Shown: one piece after another, positions 1 through 11,883 of the stretch | Position numbering within the stretch: the stretch's first letter is position 1 | Layout of the letters: each line of letters opens with the position of its first letter | Assembly (NCBI RefSeq): GCF_014651075.1 | Contig: NZ_BMWE01000004.1 | Location: 124,001 to 188,000 of the forward strand | Direction of reading: 5' to 3' | Origin: Streptomyces djakartensis | GTDB lineage: Bacteria > Actinomycetota > Actinomycetes > Streptomycetales > Streptomycetaceae | Length of the DNA: 64,000 bases | Notes under the pieces: generated by a model | Seen by the model: only the letters and a program-made list of their open reading frames with translations | Told to the model about the DNA's origin: nothing | Database searches by the model: none | Position numbers and translations under genes: made by a program

Positions 1-1678
1 GGTAGGAGAGCGGGTGGTAGGCCGGCTGGCCGGCGGCCAGGGTGCGCACGCCCCAGCCGGAGAAGAAGTCCGGCTCCAGCAGACGCCGGCCGACCTGCTC
101 GCCGTACTCCTTGTCCAGCAGGCCCGACCACAGCAGATGACCGGCGTCGGAGGCGAGCGCGTCGACCTGGTCGCCGCGGCCGTCGAGGGCGAGTGCCGGG
201 AAGGAGTGCTCCGGCATCCAGAAGTCCCGCTGGAAACGGTCGCGCAGGTCACCGGCCGCTTGTTCCAGCAGGTCCGCGTACGTGCCGTCCTGCCACACCG
301 TGCGTGCGAGCCACGCCGTGCGGCGCAGCGCGTCGTACGCGTAGCCCTGGGCGCCCGCCGCGGTCACCGGGCCGTGCGGGCGGGTGCCTTCGGCGGAGCA
401 GATCGCGCCGGGGGAGTCCTTCCAGTTCTGGTTGGCGAGGCCGCCCTGGTCGGCGCGGTAGACGAGGTAGCCGCGTGAGGTCAGGCCGCCGTGGTCGAGC
501 ATCCAGCCGACGGCGGCGCGGGCGTGGGGTTCGAGGCGGCGGGCCAGGGCGGTGTCGCCGGTCTGCTCCACGTAGGCGCCGAGGAGGACGAGGAACAGGG
601 GTGTGGCGTCGACCGAGCCGTAGTAGCGGCCGTAGGGGACCTGGCCGAAGTGCGCCAGTTCGCCGTGCCGCACCTCGTGCACGATCTTGCCCGGCTGGGC
701 GACCTCGCTGACCGCGGCCTCCGTGGCCTGGGTCGCGGCGAGCGCGGGCAGTGTGGCGGCGGCCAGCCGTGGCCGGTAGGGCAGCGCGAACAGCGAGGTC
801 AGCAGGGCGTCCCGGCCCAGCAGGGTCTGGAACCAGGGCGCGCCGGCCGCGGGGACGCGCAGTTCCTCGCCGTCCGGGCCGGTCGCCGGGACCTGGAGCG
901 CGGCGAGGTCGGCGAGGCCCCGGGCGCAGGCCGCCGCCAGCTCCGGCCGGCCGCTGGGGAGGGCCACCCCCTCCATGAAATCGGCTTCCCGCGCGCGGAG
1001 TCGCTCCCGGAGGGCGGCGGGGGAGCGGGGCACACGCAGGGCGCGCTTGTCGCCGTGCGGGCGGGCGACGACCCGCAGGATCAGCTCGGCGGTGCCGTGC
1101 GCGGCGAGGTCCAGGGTCCACACCAGGCGGCGGGCGCCGGTGCCGGTCTCCTCCACGGCGTCCGGCCGCGGTTCGGCCGTCACGGACGTGACGGAACACC
1201 ACTCGCCCCGCCGGTAGGTGAACTCCACACCGTGCCCGAGGACCCGGCGGGAGCGGACCGCCCCGGGCTTGGTGTAGGTGCGGTGGTCGGCGCGCAGTTC
1301 GAACTGGTCGGTGAAGTCGGCGTCGGCGGTGACCGCGAGCCGCACCGTCGTCGGAACGGGACGGTTGCTGGTGACGCGCAGGGCCTCGACGAACGACGAG
1401 TCACCGACGGCCTGTTCGCGGAAGAGCGTGCAGGCGGGCGGTTCGTCGCGGCCGCCGCGCGGGACGAGGACGCACGACGCCGTGTCGCCGTCCGTGACCG
1501 GCGTCAGCGTGTCCGGCACGGCCCCGTCGACGGTGAGCTGCCAGCGGCTCAGATGCCGCGCGTCCCGTACGAACATGCCGTCCGGGGCGCTGCCGCCCCG
1601 GTAGCCGCTGATGTCGCCGCGGTCGCCGACGGCGGCGAACGTGCCGCCGTGCACGAGCAGATGATGCCGGTCCGTCAT
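1..1678 (-). CDS. Amylo-alpha-1,6-glucosidase-like protein (glycogen debranching N-terminal domain), partial
   Basis: The gene runs off the left edge, so only the first 559 codons are seen. The N-terminus (HGGTFAAVGDRGDISG, then GMFVRDARHLSRW) matches the 'GDE_N_bis' domain of actinobacterial debranching-enzyme-like proteins. Further on, PWFQTLLGRDALLTSLFALP and GKIVHEVRHGELAHFGQVPY are typical of the (alpha/alpha)6 glycosidase barrel of the amylo-1,6-glucosidase group. The likely role is hydrolysis of alpha-glucosidic bonds in storage or trehalose-type glucans, in the cytoplasm since no signal peptide is visible. The start ATG at 1678 overlaps the stop of the upstream glycosidase gene (ATGA), so the two are probably translated together. 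Substrate is not predictable from sequence. Confidence 0.8.
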   Translation of the reverse strand, partial: MTDRHHLLVHGGTFAAVGDRGDISGYRGGSAPDGMFVRDARHLSRWQLTVDGAVPDTLTPVTDGDTASCVLVPRGGRDEPPACTLFREQAVGDSSFVEALRVTSNRPVPTTVRLAVTADADFTDQFELRADHRTYTKPGAVRSRRVLGHGVEFTYRRGEWCSVTSVTAEPRPDAVEETGTGARRLVWTLDLAAHGTAELILRVVARPHGDKRALRVPRSPAALRERLRAREADFMEGVALPSGRPELAAACARGLADLAALQVPATGPDGEELRVPAAGAPWFQTLLGRDALLTSLFALPYRPRLAAATLPALAATQATEAAVSEVAQPGKIVHEVRHGELAHFGQVPYGRYYGSVDATPLFLVLLGAYVEQTGDTALARRLEPHARAAVGWMLDHGGLTSRGYLVYRADQGGLANQNWKDSPGAICSAEGTRPHGPVTAAGAQGYAYDALRRTAWLARTVWQDGTYADLLEQAAGDLRDRFQRDFWMPEHSFPALALDGRGDQVDALASDAGHLLWSGLLDKEYGEQVGRRLLEPDFFSGWGVRTLAAGQPAYHPLSY

Positions 1679-3099
1679 CCCAGGTCCCCTCCCTTGATGG
1701 TCGTGACGCGGTTCCCGTCCCCCGTGGGCCGGTCGTGCAGCAGGTCGAGTGCGAGCGCGGCGGTCCAGCCGAAGCCGGTGGCGCCGCAGGGCTGTGCCGT
1801 GTACGGGTCGACGTACTCCGCGAAGCCGGAGGCGCCGGCGGCGTGCAGGATGCCCTTGCGCAGGGCGTCGGCCCGGCCGCGCTCGCCGTGCAGCCGCAGC
1901 CCGCGCTCCAGCAGCCAGCCGGTGTTGAACCAGGCCGGGCCGCGCCAGTAGCGGTGCGGGTCGAAGGCCTCGCCGAGCAGGTCGTAGCTGGGCACCAGGC
2001 GGGTCGTGCCGCCGAGGCCGAAGTGCGGGCCGCAGACCGTGCGGACCAGGGTGGTGGCGAGGTCGCGGGGGAGGGCGGGCAGCAGCAGGGGGACGAGGCC
2101 GGTGACACCGCGCTCGGGGATGAGCTCCCCGGCGCGCACGTCCCGGCACAGGAACATCCCCGCGGCCGGGTCCCACAGCCGCTCCACGAGGGTGGCGGTC
2201 AGCCGCTCGGCGCGGGCCCGCGGACCAGACTCCGACGCGCCCAGCTCGTGCGCGATCCGGGCCAGGGCGTACTCGGACGTGATGAGCAGGGCGTTGAACG
2301 CCGGGTCCTCCACCGCGAAGTCGCCCACCCCCTCGATTCCGCCGTCGGCGTATCCCCGGTCGCGGTAGTCCGCCGCCAGCCGCACGTACCGCCCGTAGTC
2401 CAGGTCCGTCGGCCGGTCCCCGGGGGAGCCGTGGTCGAGGTCGGCGCGGCGGAAGGAGCGGGCCGGGGCCGGAGCGACCCGGGACAGCGGGCGGTCCCAG
2501 CAGGGGCTGTTGTCCATCCCCTGCTCCCAGGGGTGCACGACGGAGACCAGCCCGCCGCCGCCGAGGTCGCGCCGGTGCAGCAAGTAGCGGTGCCAGGCGG
2601 CGAGTCGCGGGTACGCCCGGGCGAGGAAGCCGCGCGCCCGGGACAGCCCCGGGTCGGCGAGGTGGACCAGCCACGCGGCCAGCGCGTGCACCGGTGGCTG
2701 CACGATCCCGGAGGTCTGTACGGTGCGCGGGGCACCCGCGGCGCGTCCCGCGGTCGAGGAGCGCCAGAAGTCGGGGCTCGGGAAGTACGCGTCGAGCGGG
2801 ACGGAGGGGTTGAAGACGATGTGCGGGATCCGGCCGTCCGCCCACTGGGCGGCCAGCAGCGTCTCCAGCTCCGTCTGCGCCCGTAACGGCGACAGGTGGC
2901 GCAGACCGATTGCGATGAACGCCGAGTCCCACGACCACTGGTGCGGATACAGGCTGCGCGAGGGCACGGTGGATTTGCCCGTCCAGTTGCCCTCCAGCAC
3001 CTTCGCTGCCCTGACCTGCAGGGATGGCGGCGCGACGGCCGGATCGTATGCGACCTCGCGCCCGCCGGGACGCGCTGTGAGCTGGACGATGCGATCCAC
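1675..3099 (-). CDS. MGH1/GH63-type glycoside hydrolase
   Basis: A protein of 474 residues. HQWSWDSAFIAIGLRH near the N-terminus and YWRGPAWFNTGWLLERGL near the C-terminus are the signature segments of the (alpha/alpha)6 barrel glycosidases (mannosyl-oligosaccharide glucosidase, MGH1 and trehalase-like families). The GTG at 3099 is chosen as start because a GGGAGAGG ribosome site lies about 4-8 bases before it; the same frame stays open upstream but antisense to the ROK gene. It is first in a two-gene operon with the debranching-like gene and is transcribed divergently from the ROK regulator at 3220, its likely repressor. Exact substrate is unknown. Confidence 0.78.
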   Translation of the reverse strand: MDRIVQLTARPGGREVAYDPAVAPPSLQVRAAKVLEGNWTGKSTVPSRSLYPHQWSWDSAFIAIGLRHLSPLRAQTELETLLAAQWADGRIPHIVFNPSVPLDAYFPSPDFWRSSTAGRAAGAPRTVQTSGIVQPPVHALAAWLVHLADPGLSRARGFLARAYPRLAAWHRYLLHRRDLGGGGLVSVVHPWEQGMDNSPCWDRPLSRVAPAPARSFRRADLDHGSPGDRPTDLDYGRYVRLAADYRDRGYADGGIEGVGDFAVEDPAFNALLITSEYALARIAHELGASESGPRARAERLTATLVERLWDPAAGMFLCRDVRAGELIPERGVTGLVPLLLPALPRDLATTLVRTVCGPHFGLGGTTRLVPSYDLLGEAFDPHRYWRGPAWFNTGWLLERGLRLHGERGRADALRKGILHAAGASGFAEYVDPYTAQPCGATGFGWTAALALDLLHDRPTGDGNRVTTIKGGDLG

Positions 3100-3177
3100 T
3101 CGGGCCTCTCCCAAAGACGTACGGCCGACCAGTTCGGCGAGGCCTGCCGTAGGGTTACGTCTATTTAACACGCAAAA

Positions 3178-3201
3178 CCCAATATGTAATGCAGGGTTGG
3201 G
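3178..3201. promoter_or_regulatory. Possible ROK-repressor operator in the divergent promoter region
   Basis: CCCAA and TTGGG form an inverted repeat in the unusually AT-rich stretch between the divergent glycosidase and ROK genes. A site here could control both directions. The arms are short, so this is only a suggestion. Confidence 0.3.
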
Positions 3202-3219
3202 AAACACAAGGGGGTGCGC

Positions 3220-4422
3220 ATGACGGGACGTGCTCAGGCAAGCGCCGGCGAACTGCTCGAACTGGTGCGCAGTCGCCGCGCCGTGACCCGGGGTGCCCTT
3301 CAGCAGGCGACCGGACTGTCCCGGGCCACTGTCGGGCAACGGCTCGACCGGCTCTTCAGAGCGGGCTGGCTGCGCGAGGGCGCCGGGGGGCCGGTGGACT
3401 CCCCGCTGGGCGGACGTCCCTCCATCACCCTGGAGTTCGACGACGAGCACGCGGTGGTGCTGGCCGCCGACCTCGACACCCGGCACGCGCGTGCCGCCGT
3501 GCTGTCGCTGAGCGGCCAGATCCTCGCCGAGCACTCCGGCGTCCTGCTCGTCGAGGACGGCCCGGACGCCGTGCTCGGTGAGGTCGGCCGCTGGTTCGCC
3601 GAGCTGCTGGAGAAGGCCGGGCGTGGCGCGGAGACGGTGTGCGGGATCGGGCTCGCGGTGCCCGGCCCGGTCGACACCGAGACCGGGCGTGTCGTCCAGC
3701 CCCCGATCATGCCCGGCTGGGACGGCTACGACATCAGGGGCAGACTGGCCCGGGCGCTCGCCGCGCACACGGGCGCCGACGCCGTGCCGGTACTGGTGGA
3801 CAACGACGCCAACCTCATGGCGTACGGCGAACAGCGCACCGGCTACCCCGACTGCTCCGCCTTCGTGCTGGTGAAGGTCTCCACCGGCATCGGCGCCGGC
3901 GTCGTGGTCGGCGGGTCGGTGTTCCGGGGCATCGACGGCGGCGCCGGGGACATCGGGCACATCCGGGTGCCGGAGGGCGCCCAGGCGCTGTGCCGGTGCG
4001 GTTCCTACGGCTGTCTGGCCGCCGTCGCGAGCGGTGGCGCGGTGGCCCGGCGGCTCATGGAGGCCGGGGTGCCGGCGGCGTCCGGCTCGGACGTGCGGGA
4101 CCTGCTGGCGTCCGGACACCCCGAGGCGGTCGGCCTCGCCCGGGAGGCCGGGCGGCGGGTCGGGGACGTGCTGGCGACCGTGGTGACCCTCCTCAATCCG
4201 GGCGTGCTGATGATCGCCGGGGATCTGGCCGGAACTCCCTTCCTCACCGGCGTGCGCGAACTGCTCTACCAGCGGGCCCTGCCCCGCTCCACCGCCCACC
4301 TGGACGTCGTGACGGCCCGGCTCGGTGAACGAGCCGGGCTGGTGGGGGCCGGTGCGATGGTCGTGGAGCACCTGTACGCCCCGGAGCGGGCCGAGGAGCG
4401 GCTGCGCGCACTCGGCGTGTGA
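3220..4422 (+). CDS. ROK family transcriptional regulator
   Basis: A 400-residue protein. Residues about 1-75 form a winged helix (RRAVTRGALQQATGLSRATVGQRLDRL). The rest is a ROK sugar-kinase fold with the DNDAN segment around the sugar site, GIGAGVVVGG, and the ROK zinc motif CRCGSYGC preceded by GHIRV. It probably represses the divergent glycosidase operon and responds to a sugar. ATG 3220 is preferred over GTG 3214 because AAGGGGG sits five bases before it. The ROK motif normally ends GCxE; here it is GCLA, so the kinase activity may be lost, as in many ROK repressors. Confidence 0.85.
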   Translation: MTGRAQASAGELLELVRSRRAVTRGALQQATGLSRATVGQRLDRLFRAGWLREGAGGPVDSPLGGRPSITLEFDDEHAVVLAADLDTRHARAAVLSLSGQILAEHSGVLLVEDGPDAVLGEVGRWFAELLEKAGRGAETVCGIGLAVPGPVDTETGRVVQPPIMPGWDGYDIRGRLARALAAHTGADAVPVLVDNDANLMAYGEQRTGYPDCSAFVLVKVSTGIGAGVVVGGSVFRGIDGGAGDIGHIRVPEGAQALCRCGSYGCLAAVASGGAVARRLMEAGVPAASGSDVRDLLASGHPEAVGLAREAGRRVGDVLATVVTLLNPGVLMIAGDLAGTPFLTGVRELLYQRALPRSTAHLDVVTARLGERAGLVGAGAMVVEHLYAPERAEERLRALGV

Positions 4423-4827
4423 CGGGCGCGTTCCGGCCCCGGGGCACGTCCGCATGGTGAAATCCGGTCGGCTGTGGCAGCGTGATTCTCGCCACCCTTG
4501 ATAAGGGCTGCGCTCAGATGAGCGGATCTTGAGCGGCTGCACTTCCTCAAAGGGTGGCACTGAGTGCCACGCTTTGATCGTTCATCGAGCGAAATCAAGC
4601 GTGCAGGAACCCCGCTCATCTGAGCAACCGGAGGGCTCAGGGAGGTTCTTGCGTTCAAGAAGTGAAAACATGCGGCTGCGATCACTTGCTCAGCCTTGAC
4701 TTTCGATCCACTGGCGGACCAATGGTTACAGGCGCATGACGCACAAGTGGACGTACCCAGACGCCTTTGATCTGGGTATGTTCCTGCCCGTCAGGGCAGC
4801 CACCGCGTCCTCGAGGAGTCGAGACCC
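4423..4827 (+). promoter_or_regulatory. Structured non-coding leader upstream of ppdK
   Basis: This 405-base gap has no convincing gene. It holds nested inverted repeats: a perfect 14-base pair of arms, GCTCAGATGAGCGG at 4512-4525 and its complement at 4612-4625; inside them a perfect hairpin GTGGCAC-TGA-GTGCCAC at 4554-4570 and an imperfect one around 4570-4602. A TTGACT -35-like hexamer lies near 4696. The nested folds suggest an attenuator, a small RNA or a terminator of the ROK gene plus a regulated leader. Confidence 0.5.
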
Positions 4828-7575
<2,748 letters not shown>

Positions 7576-7666
7576 ACCCGTGGCCCGTGCGGGGCCACGC
7601 AGGAACCCGGAGCCGTCGGCGGTCCCCGACCCTCACCGATCGCGGCGGCTCCGGTGCACGGAGAAG

Positions 7667-7701
7667 AAGGGGCGGCACCTTGTGCGGAGGTGCCGCCCCT
7701 T
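7667..7701. terminator. Bidirectional terminator after ppdK
   Basis: A perfect 14-base stem (AAGGGGCGGCACCT and its complement) with a seven-base loop lies between the convergent ppdK and Nudix genes. Confidence 0.85.
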
Positions 7702-7715
7702 CGGTGGCACGGCGG

Positions 7716-8234
7716 TCACCTGGGCAGTCCTTCGCGCAGGCAGACGACGGTCCCGGCCAGCGCCGCCCCGTGCAGGGCGGTGAGGGCCGGCAGCGGGGTC
7801 GACAACCGCGCGGATTCCAGGTCGGCGAGGGCGAACAGGCCGTCGTCGTCGTGCTCCGCGCTGCGCAGGACGGTCAGCTCACTCGGCAGACGGCCGCCGT
7901 AGAAGTAGAAGTCGATCACCGGGCCGGTCTCCTTCACGTCGGCCCGGTGGTCGTACCCGATGAGCCGGGGCGGGCCGTCGAGCACGATCCCGGTCTCCTC
8001 GCACACCTCCCGGCGCGCGGCGGCGACGGGATCCTCACCGTGGTCGAGCATGCCGCCCGGCAGCCCCCACAGTCCCGCGCCGGGCTGGCCCCCGGCGTAG
8101 CGCAGCAGCAGCATCCGGTCCTCGGCGTCGAGCAGCAGGACGCAGGACGCGACGACGGTCTGCGGCAGCGTCTTGACCCACTCGGCGCGCGGCAGCACGC
8201 GTTCGGTGTCGGGGGCGGGCACGGTCGTGTCCAC
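7716..8234 (-). CDS. Nudix hydrolase
   Basis: 172 residues. The Nudix box is complete: GGMLDHGEDPVAAARREVCEETGI reads as G-x5-E-x7-REVCEETG, which binds the metal and cleaves nucleoside diphosphate-linked substrates. WGLPGG precedes the box as usual. The GTG at 8234 is chosen as start because GGAAGGA lies eight bases upstream. The N-terminal QTVVASCVLLLDAEDRMLLLRY strand pattern is typical. The substrate is not predictable. Confidence 0.88.
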   Translation of the reverse strand: MDTTVPAPDTERVLPRAEWVKTLPQTVVASCVLLLDAEDRMLLLRYAGGQPGAGLWGLPGGMLDHGEDPVAAARREVCEETGIVLDGPPRLIGYDHRADVKETGPVIDFYFYGGRLPSELTVLRSAEHDDDGLFALADLESARLSTPLPALTALHGAALAGTVVCLREGLPR

Positions 8235-8324
8235 GGTGGTGTTCCTTCCGTCGGCCGGGCAGCCCGGACGAGCTGCCCAACCGGTGGAACGGCCGCGCGC
8301 GCCGATGGTCACCGGCGCACCGGG

Positions 8325-8840
8325 TCATGTGTCGCAGGCGACCCCGTCGTCGTCCCGGTCCAGGTGGGAGGCGTACCCGGGTTCGCCCCGGTGGATGGGG
8401 GCGGCACCGGCGGCCCGGACCTCGGCGCAGTTGCCGTAGTAGACGTCCTGGGAGCCGCCCGAGCCGCCCGAGCCGCCGTCGTCAAAGCCGCCGCCCCCGG
8501 CCGGCTGTGCCGTGACCGTGGTGGTGACCTTGACGGTCTTCGTGACGGTGACGGTGGGGGCGGGCTCCGGCTTCTCGGCGAGCGGGGTGGCGGTCGCCGT
8601 GGCGGTGGCGGTGGTCGTCGCGGTGACCGTGACGGTCGGCTGCGGCTTGGCGGCCGCCGGCTCGGCGTCGGGGGTGGACTCCCCGCCGCCGGCGCCTATT
8701 CCGGCACCCAGGAACAGGGCCAGCGCGAGCGCGGGCAGTATGTAGCGCTTCCGGGCCCAGCGGGGTGCCGGTCTGCCGGGCTGCGGCATCGGCGGTGCGG
8801 GGTACGGGGTGTTGTGCGGGCCGGTGTACGGGTTGGTCAT
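8325..8840 (-). CDS. Membrane-anchored protein with C-terminal Excalibur calcium-binding domain
   Basis: About 171 residues: a proline-rich cytoplasmic N-terminus, one membrane segment (YILPALALALFLGAGIGAG), a long Thr/Val repeat region (TVTVTATTTATATATAT and TVTVTKTVKVTTTVTA), then a C-terminal Excalibur domain (NCAEVRAAGAAPIHRGEPGY followed by LDRDDDGVACD) with the DxDxDGxxC calcium loop. The protein is probably exposed at the cell surface. Two ATGs, 8846 and 8840, follow a GGGGGG; the second has the better spacing. Confidence 0.82.
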   Translation of the reverse strand: MTNPYTGPHNTPYPAPPMPQPGRPAPRWARKRYILPALALALFLGAGIGAGGGESTPDAEPAAAKPQPTVTVTATTTATATATATPLAEKPEPAPTVTVTKTVKVTTTVTAQPAGGGGFDDGGSGGSGGSQDVYYGNCAEVRAAGAAPIHRGEPGYASHLDRDDDGVACDT

Positions 8841-8942
8841 GGTCATCCCCCCAGGCGTCGTTCGTGAGGGGATGACCGTAGGACCGGGTGGCCCGGTATG
8901 AGGGATGGGTGACCATTTTGTAATGGTCACGTGAAGGCGGGG

Positions 8943-10100
8943 CTACGAGCGGAACGGTCCCGTCACCTCGTAGGTGATGCCGCCCGAGGAGCTTCCGGTG
9001 GTGCCGCGCTGGCTGGAGAAGTAGAGGCGGGTGCCGTCGGGGGAGAAGGCCGGGCCCGTGATCTCCGAGCTCGACTGGCCGTCGACGCGCAGGAAGGAGG
9101 CGACGACGTCGTCCGGGGTGATGACGCAGATCTCCATGTTGCCGCCGTCCTCGGCGACGAAGAGGTCACCGGAGGAGGCGCCGGTGATGTTGTCGACGCC
9201 GGTGAGAGGGGCCGTGCCGTTGACGAGGGAGTCGTCGTAGGCCAGTTCGTACGTGTTGTTCAGCAGGTTGAGCTGCCAGACGCGGTTGTCGCCCTTGGTG
9301 GTGAACCAGACGGTGTCGTTCGCGTAGTGGCAGCCCTCGCCGCCGTTGAAGGACTTCGAGCCGGAGACCTGGGAGCGGGTGGCGGTGGGGGAGCCGTCCG
9401 GGTCGGGGACGTCGGTCCAGGTGAACGAGCCGCTCGTGGCGCTGCCCGCGACCATCACCTGGAGTTTGCCGGAGGACAGGTTGCCCCAGGTCGTCGGCAC
9501 GAAGCGGTAGAAGCGGCCGTCCGACTCGTCCTCGGTCAGGTAGATCACCTTGCGCACCGGGTCGGCGGCCGCCGCCTCGTGCTTGAAGCGGCCCATCGCC
9601 GCGCGCTGCACCGCCGCGTTCGTGCCCCACGGGTCGGTCTCGTAGACGTAGCCGAGGGACACCTCCTCGCAGGACAGCCAGGTGTTCCACGGCGTCTTGC
9701 CGCCCGCGCAGTTCTGCCGGGTGTTCGAGAGGATGCGGTACGCGCCGGTGATCGCGCCCGTCGAGGAGAACCTCACCGCGCTCGCGCCGCCCGAGGGGTT
9801 GATCTCGGAGTTGGAGACGTAGATCCAGCCCGTCCCGTCGGCGTAACAGGCGCCGCCGTCCGGGGCGTTGTGCCAGGTGTAGGACGTGCTGCCGACGCGC
9901 TGGCCCGACCGGGCGATGACCCGGCTGGTGAAGCCGCTGGGGAGCCGGATGCCGTTGGCGTCCGGGGAGCCCAGCGGGCCGTAGGGGCCGGCGCCGGGCT
10001 GGGCCGGGGCCGCGTACGCGGCGCCGCGCCACAGGGTTCCGCCGAGCGCGGCGGAGGTACCGCCGAGGACGGCCGCACGCAGGAGGTTACGACGTTCCAC
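8943..10100 (-). CDS. PhoX-like (DUF839) secreted phosphatase, Tat substrate
   Basis: 385 residues. The N-terminus ERRNLLRAAVLGGTSAALGG with an AxA-like cleavage site (GAAYAAPA) is a twin-arginine-type signal with RRN. The body reads as a beta-propeller of the PhoX/DUF839 type: NTWLSCEEV, GRFKHEAAAADP, YLTEDESDGRFYRFVP, GGEGCHYANDTVWFTTKGDNRVW and FVAEDGGN are the acidic iron/calcium-binding segments of that family. A periplasm-like or cell-wall location and phosphate-ester hydrolysis are inferred from the family. GTG start at 10100, GGAG five bases before. Confidence 0.82.
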   Translation of the reverse strand: MERRNLLRAAVLGGTSAALGGTLWRGAAYAAPAQPGAGPYGPLGSPDANGIRLPSGFTSRVIARSGQRVGSTSYTWHNAPDGGACYADGTGWIYVSNSEINPSGGASAVRFSSTGAITGAYRILSNTRQNCAGGKTPWNTWLSCEEVSLGYVYETDPWGTNAAVQRAAMGRFKHEAAAADPVRKVIYLTEDESDGRFYRFVPTTWGNLSSGKLQVMVAGSATSGSFTWTDVPDPDGSPTATRSQVSGSKSFNGGEGCHYANDTVWFTTKGDNRVWQLNLLNNTYELAYDDSLVNGTAPLTGVDNITGASSGDLFVAEDGGNMEICVITPDDVVASFLRVDGQSSSEITGPAFSPDGTRLYFSSQRGTTGSSSGGITYEVTGPFRS

Positions 10101-10315
10101 GCTCACTCCAAGAGGTGCCGTACCGCCCCGCCGCCGGTCGACGGCAGGGTTGTGCGTGGGGGGAGGCGGAAGGGACGCTATGGGGGCAGGGTTGACGGAG
10201 CGTGGACAACTCGTGGCCGTGGGGCGGCGTGCTGTGTGCCGCCAGTGTCCCCCTGGGGGGTGTCCGCGCAGCCGCGTCGTCCGCCCGGAGGGCGGGTCGC
10301 GCGGTGTCACGAGGG

Positions 10316-10353
10316 TGCCCCCTGCTCGAGCGAAGCCGAGAGCTTGGGGGAGC
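10316..10353. repeat. Palindromic intergenic element (CTCGAGCGAAGCCGAGAGC type)
   Basis: CCCCC, then TCGAGCGAAGCCGAGA, then GGGGG form a compact hairpin between two minus-strand genes. I recall very similar palindromes in many Streptomyces intergenic regions; here it could terminate the transcript from the upstream two-component system read on the minus strand. Confidence 0.5.
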
Positions 10354-10395
10354 GTGCCGGGCGTCGCGGGGTGGGCGGGACTTTGCGGCCACCCC

Positions 10396-11883
10396 CTACG
10401 CGGGCAGCGCCGGGGCCTCTCGTCTCGGCCGCCTCGGACGGTCCCCGCCCGGCCCGCCGCCCTCGCCCTGCGCCCGCGCCGACGGCAGCCGGATCACCAC
10501 GTCCAGGCCACCGGTCGCCGCCGCGCGCAGGGTCGCCTCGCCGCCGCTGGCATGGGCGAGGCGCTGCACCAGGGCGAGGCCGAGTCCCGTACCGCCCTTG
10601 GGGGCACCGGGAGCGCGCCAGAACCGGTCGAAGGCGCGGACCCGCTGCTCCTCCGTCATGCCGGGACCCTCGTCGGTGACGTGCAGGTCGACCCAGCCGG
10701 GGCGGCCGTCGCGCAGGGTGCGGCGGGGCGGTGTCTGCATCCGCAGTTCGATCGTGACGGTGCTGCCCGCCGGGGACGCCCGCAGGGCGTTGGAGAGCAG
10801 GTTGTCCATGATCTGCTCGACGGCCCCCGGCACCGCGAGCACCGGGCCCACGCTCCCCGCGAACAGCACCAGGGAGACGTCCTCCCGCGCGAACAGCGGC
10901 TGCCAGGTGCGGTGCCGTTCCGCGCAGACCGCCCCCAGGTCGACGGCTGCGGGGATGGCCGCGTGCTCCTCCAGCCGGGCCATCGCCAGCAGGTGCCCGA
11001 CCATCCTGGCCAGCCGGTCCGTCTCGGTGACGGCGGCGGTGAGGCTGCCCCGGGCACGCGCGGTCACGTCCGGCTCCAGGTTCTCCAGGCGCAGCCGCAG
11101 CGCCGCGAGCGGCGTCTTCAGCTGGTGCGAGGCCTCGCCCGCGAACGCCCGCTGGGAGGACAGCAGATGGGCGAACCGTGCCGCGGTGTGGTTGAACGCG
11201 GCGGCCAGACTGCGTACTTCCGGCGGACCCTTCGTGATCGTCACCGGGGTGAACCGGCCGCCTCCCTCGGCCAGCTCGTGTGTGGCGACCTCCAGCTCGC
11301 GGATCGGGCGGCCCGCCCAGCGGGCGAAGGCGAAGCCCAGCACGGCCACCGCCGCCAGCACGGCGAGTCCGCCCAGGGCCAGCAGCAGCCACACGTGGTG
11401 GACCCGCTCGTGCACCGTCCGAGTGGGCACCGTCAGCCACACGGCACCCGCCGGCCGTGCCTCCGGCCCGACCGGCGCGGCCACCGACAGGTACTCGACG
11501 CCACCGATCCTCGAGGTGCGCACGTCCACCGTGGAGGTGCCCCGCAGCGCCGCCGCGATCCCCGGCCGGGCGGCCAGGGTGCCGGACAGACCGACGTCGA
11601 GCCGGTGCGAGGTGGCGAGCAGCGTGCCGGAAGCGTCGACGATCACCACCTTCCCGCCGATACGCCGCGCGCAGTGCACCACCCGTTCGGGCAGGTCGCG
11701 CTCGGCCCGCCCCGCCGCGAGGGACAGCGCCGCGTACGCCGAGACCGACTCGGCCTCGTCCTTCGCCGCGTTGACCACCCGCTCCCGCTCCCCGCGGGAG
11801 TAGACGAAACCCAGCGGGATCTCCAGGCAGAGCAGCACCAGCGCGGCGAGGCTGAGGTAACTGACCAGCAGCCGGCGGGTCAT
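10396..11883 (-). CDS. Two-component sensor histidine kinase
   Basis: 495 residues. Membrane segment near residues 8-26, extracytoplasmic sensor of roughly 115 residues, second membrane segment (VWLLLALGGLAVLAAVAVLGFAF), HAMP, then a HisKA domain with FAGEASHQLKTPLAALR (phosphoacceptor His in SHQLKTP) and an HATPase domain (N box MDNLLSNALRAS, G1 DEGPGM, G2 GTGLGLALV). The ATG overlaps the stop of the response-regulator gene (ATGA). An arginine- and glycine-rich tail follows the ATPase. The signal is unknown. Confidence 0.93.
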   Translation of the reverse strand: MTRRLLVSYLSLAALVLLCLEIPLGFVYSRGERERVVNAAKDEAESVSAYAALSLAAGRAERDLPERVVHCARRIGGKVVIVDASGTLLATSHRLDVGLSGTLAARPGIAAALRGTSTVDVRTSRIGGVEYLSVAAPVGPEARPAGAVWLTVPTRTVHERVHHVWLLLALGGLAVLAAVAVLGFAFARWAGRPIRELEVATHELAEGGGRFTPVTITKGPPEVRSLAAAFNHTAARFAHLLSSQRAFAGEASHQLKTPLAALRLRLENLEPDVTARARGSLTAAVTETDRLARMVGHLLAMARLEEHAAIPAAVDLGAVCAERHRTWQPLFAREDVSLVLFAGSVGPVLAVPGAVEQIMDNLLSNALRASPAGSTVTIELRMQTPPRRTLRDGRPGWVDLHVTDEGPGMTEEQRVRAFDRFWRAPGAPKGGTGLGLALVQRLAHASGGEATLRAAATGGLDVVIRLPSARAQGEGGGPGGDRPRRPRREAPALPA

